Positions 7,832 to 12,407 of a stretch of 12,407 nucleotides of DNA are shown here, in pieces. This DNA is from JBFWNZ01 sp050250795 (GTDB taxonomy: Bacteria > Pseudomonadota > Alphaproteobacteria > UBA8366): positions 1 to 12,407 of the forward strand of contig JBFWNZ010000082.1 of assembly GCA_050250795.1 (NCBI GenBank). Direction: 5' to 3'. The notes below the pieces were generated by a model. The model did not search any database. It was not told where the DNA came from and saw only the letters and a program-made list of their open reading frames with translations. A program made the position numbers and the translations under genes. Position 1 is the stretch's first letter, and every line of letters starts with the position of its first letter.

Positions 7832-8166
7832 CAGCGCTTCTTGCGCCCGGCCGCGAGCCAGCGCGCCTCCACCTCGGCCATCTTGCGGCCGATCTCGTCG
7901 ACCGTCACGACGCCCTTCTCGATCATCAGGTCGGTCGTCGCCGCGGTCCAGCGTTCGTAATAGGACAGCGAGCGGTATGTCTCGGCCCCCAGTGCTTCGA
8001 TCCCGCGGCGCAGTTCGTCCGTGCGCAGCAGACGGCGCTTGTCGTCCGACAGCAGCCGCCGGATTGCGTCCAGGCGCTTTTCCCAGGGCGCATAATCGTG
8101 CTCGTCCTGTTCGACGGAGCCGGCGTCAAGGCCGCCCATATCGTGAAAGCGTCGTCCCGAATCCAT
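7831..8166 (-). CDS. Stand-alone N-terminal domain of nitrile hydratase beta subunit
   Basis: This 111-residue protein matches the helical N-terminal half of nitrile hydratase beta subunits: FHDMGGLD near the start (beta subunits open with a similar HDMGG), APWEKRLDAI, TDELRRGIEALG, LSYYERW and a closing EKGVVTVDEIGRKMAEVEARW. Arg53 in DELRR aligns, from memory, with the second active-site arginine of the beta subunit (Arg56 in the Rhodococcus enzyme). Together with the next gene it makes 210 residues, about one full beta subunit, so nothing substantial is missing. The HDMGG start argues against it being the related nitrile hydratase activator protein. ATG 8172 is possible, but the GGAGG ends only 1-2 nt before it; ATG 8166 has normal spacing and is preferred. 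It is the first gene of the unit, 90 bp after the GST gene, with a hairpin and possible promoter in between. Confidence 0.85.
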   Translation of the reverse strand: MDSGRRFHDMGGLDAGSVEQDEHDYAPWEKRLDAIRRLLSDDKRRLLRTDELRRGIEALGAETYRSLSYYERWTAATTDLMIEKGVVTVDEIGRKMAEVEARWLAAGRKKR

Positions 8167-8173
8167 ACGCATA

Positions 8174-8179
8174 CCCTCC
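8174..8179 (-). promoter_or_regulatory. Ribosome binding site that decides the start of the beta N-half gene
   Basis: On the minus strand GGAGGG (8179 to 8174) is followed by one base and ATG 8172, then by a second in-frame ATG at 8166. Spacing is too short for the first ATG and about 7 nt for the second, which favours the MDSGRRF start. Confidence 0.55.
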
Positions 8180-8186
8180 GCGCAAC

Positions 8187-8216
8187 AGTATGTCGCGCCG
8201 TCCGCAGCTCATGCAA
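8187..8216 (-). promoter_or_regulatory. Candidate promoter for the nitrile hydratase-like unit
   Basis: On the minus strand TTGCAT (8216 to 8211) and CATACT (8192 to 8187) lie 18 bp apart, matching sigma-70 hexamers at 3 and 4 of 6 positions. The pair sits just downstream of the hairpin after the GST gene and would give a short leader to the ATG at 8166. This is a weak sequence match only. Confidence 0.28.
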
Positions 8217-8217
8217 G

Positions 8218-8246
8218 ACCGGCTGCCGCCGGACGCGGCAACCGGT
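8218..8246 (-). terminator. Hairpin after the GST gene, possible terminator or attenuator
   Basis: In minus-strand RNA an 11-bp stem forms (ACCGGUUGCCG with CGGCAGCCGGU) around a 7-nt loop, with one G-U pair. The plus-strand RNA would have a C-A mismatch instead, so the structure suits minus-strand transcription. It starts 10 bp after the GST stop. The run after it (CTTGC) is not U-rich, so it may terminate poorly and act instead as an attenuator or RNA-processing barrier. Confidence 0.45.
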
Positions 8247-8256
8247 CCCGATCCGC

Positions 8257-8877
8257 CTAGCTCAACGGATTCATGCAGTGGGTCTTGTAGGCCGGCCGCT
8301 CCTGGAGGCGCTTGTACCAGCTGTCCAGGTTCGCAGGCTTCTTGAACTCCGGCGCCAGCGTGTACCAGCGGAAGCACATCATGCCGATCGGGATATCACC
8401 CATGGTGAAGGTGTCGCCGGCGATGAACTTGCGGCCCGACAGCGCCCGGTCCACCATCTCCCAGGTCTTGGCGGTCGCTTCCTTGCTCTTCTGCACCGCG
8501 CCCATGTCGCGCTTGTCTTCGGGCGTGCGGACGAGATTCCAGAAGCAGGGGAAGAAGGCCGGCGCCAGAACCGTCTGCTGCCAGTCCATCCAGCGGTCGG
8601 CATCGCCCCGGACCTTCGCATCCGCCGGCCACAGCCCGCCCACGCCGTGCTGCGAGGCGAGGTAGCGCACGATGGCGTTGGATTCCCACAGGATGAAGCC
8701 GTTGTCGTCGATGGTCGGCACGCGGCCGTTCGGGTTCTTGGCTAGGTATTCGGGCTTGTCGTTGCCGCCGAACGGGCCGCCGACATCCACCTGCTCGTAT
8801 TTCAGGCCCATCTCGTCGCAGGCCCACAGCACCTTCATCACGTTGGACGAGGTGCGCCGTCCCAGGATCTTCAGCAT
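8257..8877 (-). CDS. Glutathione S-transferase family protein
   Basis: This 206-residue protein has the two-domain GST layout. The N-terminal thioredoxin-like domain (about 1-80) opens MLKILGRRTSSNVMKVLW, where Ser10 or Ser11 is at the usual catalytic place. It has NPNGRVPTIDD with the cis-proline (Pro54) and the glutathione-binding ESNAIVRYL (Glu66-Ser67). The C-terminal helical domain includes FIAGDTFTMGDI, a conserved GST capping-type block. GSTs conjugate glutathione to electrophiles or do related thiol chemistry in the cytosol; the substrate is not readable. ATG 8877 follows GAGGGGAG at good spacing. The frame is open further upstream, but that part is not GST-like. It lies 109 bp after the dehydrogenase gene on the same strand and 90 bp before the nitrile hydratase-like unit. 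A hairpin on that side suggests it may be a separate transcript. Confidence 0.9.
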   Translation of the reverse strand: MLKILGRRTSSNVMKVLWACDEMGLKYEQVDVGGPFGGNDKPEYLAKNPNGRVPTIDDNGFILWESNAIVRYLASQHGVGGLWPADAKVRGDADRWMDWQQTVLAPAFFPCFWNLVRTPEDKRDMGAVQKSKEATAKTWEMVDRALSGRKFIAGDTFTMGDIPIGMMCFRWYTLAPEFKKPANLDSWYKRLQERPAYKTHCMNPLS

Positions 8878-8986
8878 GTTCACTCCCCTCGGTTGCGTTC
8901 GTTCGGTGTCGTCATGACGGCACGGGATGCGCGATCTTGATCGCTTTGCCGGTGCCGGGAAAGAGGCGTCGCGTCGGGCGAGGCCG

Positions 8987-10057
8987 TCAGGCCGCCGCCA
9001 TCCGTTCGATATCGCTGCGGACAAGGCCCAGGGTTTCGCCCGCGACCAGGATTTCCTCCCAGGTCGTCGGATCGACCGGGACGCCCTTGGCCGTCCGTTC
9101 GGCATATGTCGCCCGCTCGGGATCGCCGGGGATCAGGACCGGCGCCGCGGGGTCGGCCGGCGGCGAGCCGGTGACATAGGCGACGACCTTGCCGATCTCC
9201 GGCTTCGCCCAGGTCGGATCGGCCAGACGGGCCGGGTCGAACACCAGCGCGAACATGTTGTTGACGATGGTGTCGGGGGCCTGCCGTTCCGGCTGGATGG
9301 TGCCGCCGCCCGAAAAGGCGCCGGCCAGCAGCTCGCAGGCGAGCGAGATGCCATAGCCCTTGTGCAGCCCGAAGGCGCGCAGCGCGCCGATGGGGCGGCG
9401 GAACATCACGTTCGGGTCGGTGGTCGGGCGGCCCTGCGGGTCCAGCAGCAGGCCGCCCTCCACGCTCTCGCCCTTGTTCTTGGCAACGCGCACCTTGCCC
9501 ATCGCGATGGCGGCGGTCGCCATGTCGAGCAGGAAGGGCCGGCTGTCGTCGGCGGTCGGAATGGCGATCACGACGGGGTTCGTGGGCAGGCGCGCATCCG
9601 ACCCGCCATAGGGGGCTACCCGCGGCACATGGCCCGTGGCGTTGACGAAGTGCAGCGAGGCGAGGCCTGCGGCGACCGCCATCTCGCCATAGGTGCCGAC
9701 CCGGCCGATATGATTGCAGTTGCGCAGCGACAGGATGCAGGCGCCGCCCGTCCTGGCGCGGTCGACGGCGTGCAGCATCGCCTGCCGCGCGACTGCCTGG
9801 CCGTAGCCGTGGCGGCCGTCGATATGCAGGATCGGCGGTGCGTCGGCGACGATCTCGACCGTCTGGTTCGGTTTCAGCAGGCCGCGGTTATACAGCCCGA
9901 CATAGCGCGGCAGCATGCCCAGGCCATGACTGTCATGGCCCTTCATGTTCGCTTCGACCAGATGGTTGGCAACGATATCCGGTTCCTCGCCCGTGCTGCC
10001 GGTGGCGGCGACGATGGCGCGGCAGACGGTGCGCAGCCGTTGGTGATCGATCTGCAT
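8987..10057 (-). CDS. Ldh_2-family malate/L-lactate-type dehydrogenase
   Basis: This 356-residue protein is a cytosolic NAD(P)-dependent oxidoreductase of the malate/L-lactate dehydrogenase family distinct from the classical Rossmann enzymes (relatives include YiaK, AllD and ComC). Family marks are GHDSHGLGMLPRY with Ser43 and His44, NHIGRVGTYG with His116, the P-rich TNPVVIAIPT block, LLDMATAAIAMGKV, and GLHKGYGISLACELLAGAFSGG. The C-terminus carries VLIPGDPE. Length and motifs are complete. The substrate, a 2-hydroxy acid and its keto acid or a cyclic imine, cannot be told from this. ATG 10057 has GGGAGGG upstream with a somewhat long 11-nt spacer. It lies 109 bp after the FecR-domain gene and 109 bp before the GST gene on the same strand; neither gap shows a strong terminator, so co-transcription is possible. 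Confidence 0.92.
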   Translation of the reverse strand: MQIDHQRLRTVCRAIVAATGSTGEEPDIVANHLVEANMKGHDSHGLGMLPRYVGLYNRGLLKPNQTVEIVADAPPILHIDGRHGYGQAVARQAMLHAVDRARTGGACILSLRNCNHIGRVGTYGEMAVAAGLASLHFVNATGHVPRVAPYGGSDARLPTNPVVIAIPTADDSRPFLLDMATAAIAMGKVRVAKNKGESVEGGLLLDPQGRPTTDPNVMFRRPIGALRAFGLHKGYGISLACELLAGAFSGGGTIQPERQAPDTIVNNMFALVFDPARLADPTWAKPEIGKVVAYVTGSPPADPAAPVLIPGDPERATYAERTAKGVPVDPTTWEEILVAGETLGLVRSDIERMAAA

Positions 10058-10166
10058 CGGCCTGTAATCCCTCCCTTTGCGGTCCCGGTCTGGGCCGGGT
10101 CTATGGCGCGATTATGCGCAGAAAGACCAAGGTGCCGGAAGCGGTGCGGAGCCTGCCGGGCTTCGC

Positions 10167-10799
10167 TCAGAATGCGGCGCGGGCGACATCGGCGCGCAGC
10201 GTCGCGGCATCGCCGGGCGGCAGGACGAAGGGGGCGGCCAGAGGGCCGTCCACCTGGACGCCGCTATAGGGATCCAGAGCCTCGATCCGGCCGAAGGGCG
10301 TATCCAGCGCGAAGCCGCCGTCGAGCAGGCGGGCCTGCAGACGCTCGCCGGCCTGCTCGCCCCAGATGTCGGTCCGCGACAGCTTGATCGTTCCGACCGG
10401 GGTGCGCAGCGCCGCCGGTGTGCCGGCCCGCAACAGGCCCAACCCGCCTGAGACGAAGCGGAAGACGCCGTGGTTCAGGGTCATGCCCAAGGCGCCCGTG
10501 CCGATGCGGGGGTCGAAGGCCATGCGGTCGACCGTAAGGTCGGAGTCGTCGCCCAACGCAAGCACGGCGCCGTCCAGCAATTCGAACTCCAGCCGCGTGG
10601 CGCGGCCCGTCAGGATACGGTCGCCGACGAACAGGACCGCATTCGGCCCGGCCAGGCGCGCGGCACCTTCCACGCCGACGATGGTGACGTCGCCGCGCAG
10701 CCGCAGGATGGTGCCCGCCGGTTCGGCCTGCGCCCATGCGGCGGTCGCCGAGAGCAGGACCGCCGCGCAGGCGAACAGGATGGTGCCGATGCGTTTCAA
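10167..10799 (-). CDS. Exported FecR-domain protein, apparent TTG start
   Basis: The protein has 210 residues. A signal peptide is clear: MKR, a hydrophobic core and AWA-QA, with cleavage likely after residue 23, so it should be periplasmic. The mature part (about 26-140) resembles a FecR domain: GTILRLRGDVTIVG, the GDRILTG turn at 59-65, LEFELLDGAVLALGDDSDLTVD and a TPVGTIKLSRTD block. It has no membrane anchor or cytoplasmic anti-sigma region, so it is a stand-alone FecR-type periplasmic protein, not the iron-sensing FecR itself. The start is TTG at 10799, overlapping the polA stop as TTGA, with GGCGGAGG four bases before it. No ATG gives a complete signal peptide in this frame, and MKR fits the start of one. 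This implies translation coupled to polA. Its role is unknown. Confidence 0.75.
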   Translation of the reverse strand: MKRIGTILFACAAVLLSATAAWAQAEPAGTILRLRGDVTIVGVEGAARLAGPNAVLFVGDRILTGRATRLEFELLDGAVLALGDDSDLTVDRMAFDPRIGTGALGMTLNHGVFRFVSGGLGLLRAGTPAALRTPVGTIKLSRTDIWGEQAGERLQARLLDGGFALDTPFGRIEALDPYSGVQVDGPLAAPFVLPPGDAATLRADVARAAF

Positions 10800-12407
10800 T
10801 GTGCCTCCGCCCAGTTGCTGCCGATGCCGGCTTCGACCACCAGCGGCACGGCGAGGTCCAGCGCCGGCTTCGCGGCATTCTCCATCACCTCGCGGACCAG
10901 CGATACGGTCGTATCGATCTCGTCCTCGGGAACCTCGAACAGCAATTCGTCATGCACCTGCAGCAGCATCCGGCCCTGCAGCTTTGCCTGGGCCAGCGCG
11001 TGCGGCAGGCGGATCATCGCGCGCTTGATGATGTCTGCGGCGGTGCCCTGGATCGGCGCGTTGATCGCCTGCCGCTCGGCGTAGTTGCGTCGCGCCGGGT
11101 TCTTGTCCGCGATGCCGGGCAGGTGGATGACGCGGCCGAACAGCGTGCGCACCGCCCCGGTCCGGCGGCACTCCGCGCGCATCGCGTCCATGTAATCGCG
11201 GATGCCGGGGTAGCGCTCGAAATAGGCCTGGATATAGGCCTGGGCCTCGCGTGGCTCGGTGCCCAGCTGTCGGGCGAGGCCGAAGCCGCTGATGCCGTAG
11301 ATGATGCCGAAATTGATCGCCTTGGCGCGGCGCCGGGTCAGCGGGTCCATCCCCTCGATGGGCACGCCGAACACCTGGCTGGCGGTCGCGGCATGGATAT
11401 CCTGGCCCTGGCGGAACGCCTCGACCAGTGCCTGGATGTTGGCCATATGCGCGACGATCCGCAGCTCGATCTGGCTGTAGTCCAGCGAGACGAGCCGGCA
11501 CCCTTCGGCGGCGATGAAGGCGGCCCGGATTTTCCGGCCCTCCTCGGTGCGCACGGGGATGTTCTGCAGGTTCGGATCGGTCGAGGACAGGCGGCCGGTC
11601 TGGGCGCCGGTCATGGCGTAGCAGGTGTGCACGCGGCCCGTCTGGGGGTTGATCTGCTCGACCAGCGCGTCGGCATATGTGGATTTCAGCTTGGCCAGCT
11701 GGCGCCAGTCCAGGACGCGTGCCGGCAGGTCGTGGCCCTGTGCCGCCAGCCCTTCCAGCACGTCGGAATCGGTGCCGTAGGCGCCTGTCTTGGTCTTCTT
11801 CCCGCCGGGCAGGCCCAATTTGTCGAACAGGATCTCGCCCAGCTGCTTGGGCGAGCCGATGTTGAAATCCTGACCGGCCAGGGTGCGGATCTCGTCCTCC
11901 AGCCCGGCCATGCGCTGGGTGAAGTCGCGGCTGAGGCCGCGCAGGGTCGCCGGGTCGACCAGGATGCCGGCCCGCTCCATCGCCGTCAGGATGGGGATGA
12001 GGGGGCGCTCAACCGTCTCGTACAGGGTGACCCGATGCTCCGCCAGAAGGCGCGGCTTGAACAGCCGGTGCAGCCGCAGGGTGACGTCCGCATCCTCTGC
12101 CGCATAGGCACAGGCGCGGTCCAGCGGCACATGGTCGAAGGTCACCTGCGCGCGGCCGCTGCCGACCACATCCTTGTATTTTACGGTGGTGTGGTTCAGG
12201 TGAAGCTCAGCCAGTTCGTCCATGCCGTGCCCGTGCCGGCCGCCGTCGAGCACGAAGGACAGCAGCATGGTGTCGTCGATAGGAGCCATCGCGATGCCGT
12301 AGCGCGACAGGACCGTTGCGTCGTATTTCGCGTTCTGCCCGATCTTGAGGACGGACGGGTCTTCCAGCAGCGGCTGCAACCGGTCGAGCGCGTCGGCCAA
12401 TGCAATC
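10796..12407 (-). CDS. polA: DNA polymerase I, 3'-5' exonuclease remnant and polymerase domain; 5' part outside the window
   Basis: The frame is open to the right edge; about 536 residues are visible, from within the exonuclease domain to the C-terminus. Exo II is seen in KIGQNAKYD and exo III in YAAEDADVTLRL, with the aspartates kept; exo I and the 5' nuclease region, if present, lie outside. Counting from the TTG codon at 12400, which is an internal leucine, motif A is SLDYSQIELR with Asp307, motif B is RRRAKAINFGIIYG with Lys360, Phe364 and Tyr368, and motif C is QVHDELLFEVPE with His483-Asp484-Glu485. All main polymerase residues are intact, so repair and Okazaki-fragment synthesis by an ordinary Pol I is expected. 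The TGA stop overlaps the TTG of the FecR-domain gene. It is oriented so that polA transcription would run on through that gene. Confidence 0.97.
   Translation of the reverse strand, partial: IALADALDRLQPLLEDPSVLKIGQNAKYDATVLSRYGIAMAPIDDTMLLSFVLDGGRHGHGMDELAELHLNHTTVKYKDVVGSGRAQVTFDHVPLDRACAYAAEDADVTLRLHRLFKPRLLAEHRVTLYETVERPLIPILTAMERAGILVDPATLRGLSRDFTQRMAGLEDEIRTLAGQDFNIGSPKQLGEILFDKLGLPGGKKTKTGAYGTDSDVLEGLAAQGHDLPARVLDWRQLAKLKSTYADALVEQINPQTGRVHTCYAMTGAQTGRLSSTDPNLQNIPVRTEEGRKIRAAFIAAEGCRLVSLDYSQIELRIVAHMANIQALVEAFRQGQDIHAATASQVFGVPIEGMDPLTRRRAKAINFGIIYGISGFGLARQLGTEPREAQAYIQAYFERYPGIRDYMDAMRAECRRTGAVRTLFGRVIHLPGIADKNPARRNYAERQAINAPIQGTAADIIKRAMIRLPHALAQAKLQGRMLLQVHDELLFEVPEDEIDTTVSLVREVMENAAKPALDLAVPLVVEAGIGSNWAEAH

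Noticed and set aside
7825..7835. Frameshifted or pseudogene beta subunit
   Set aside because: The break falls exactly at a domain boundary with a TGATG overlap and both halves are intact, so a true two-gene arrangement is more likely. A sequencing error cannot be fully excluded and is listed as a check.
8910..8919. Palindrome CGTCATGACG upstream of the GST gene
   Set aside because: A 10-bp palindrome with no promoter element placed around it and no flanking symmetry; too little to call an operator.
10084..10099. CCCGG-TCTGGG-CCGGG hairpin between the FecR-domain and dehydrogenase genes
   Set aside because: The stem is only 5 bp with no T run; it is not distinguishable from chance in this GC-rich gap.
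8927..10387. Open frame of 486 codons on the plus strand
   Set aside because: It runs antisense through the Ldh_2 dehydrogenase and part of the FecR-domain gene, and has no family motif.

Overview
The window is a dense, GC-rich stretch of chromosome, probably from an alphaproteobacterium. The basis is the ChvG/ChvI-type two-component pair close to an ATP-dependent PEP carboxykinase gene, a neighbourhood known in rhizobia and relatives, together with GTG/TTG starts and many 1-4 bp stop/start overlaps. A Rhodospirillales-like lineage is a guess. Ten genes look complete. Two are cut by the window ends: the AEC-type transporter on the left and polA on the right. No gene-free stretch exceeds 300 bases. 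I see no tRNA, rRNA, CRISPR array, insertion sequence or phage gene.

Left part (1-6228). The 3' end of an AEC-family transporter gene on the plus strand converges on chvI-chvG on the minus strand (2840 to 432). Divergent from chvI is a plus-strand run of an SCO1/SenC copper chaperone, a HugZ-like FMN-barrel/DUF2470 protein joined to it by an ATGA overlap, and then pckA after a 177-bp gap that holds palindromes and a possible promoter. ChvG/ChvI is an envelope and acid-stress sensor in rhizobia. Here it sits one short operon away from the gluconeogenic pckA gene, but no hprK follows chvG, unlike the rhizobial arrangement.

Middle part (6244-8877, all minus strand). This is the most interesting region. 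A GST-like gene is followed by a hairpin and then by a compact four-gene unit: a stand-alone N-terminal half of a nitrile hydratase beta subunit, a stand-alone C-terminal half of the same subunit, a cobalt-type nitrile hydratase alpha subunit with a CTLCSC metal site and a His-rich N-terminus, and an unrecognised lipoprotein. The junctions are TGATG, a 2-bp gap and GTGA. Gene content and order match three-subunit relatives of nitrile hydratase, such as thiocyanate hydrolase and the ToyJKL toyocamycin nitrile hydratase, rather than ordinary two-subunit enzymes. The substrate cannot be read from this sequence.

Right part (8987-12407, all minus strand). polA (3'-5' exonuclease and polymerase domains) runs by a 4-bp overlap into an exported FecR-domain protein that appears to start at TTG. 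After a 109-bp gap comes an Ldh_2-family malate/lactate-type dehydrogenase, and after another 109-bp gap comes the GST. The core genes are ordinary. The split nitrile hydratase-like operon with its coupled lipoprotein is the part worth following up.
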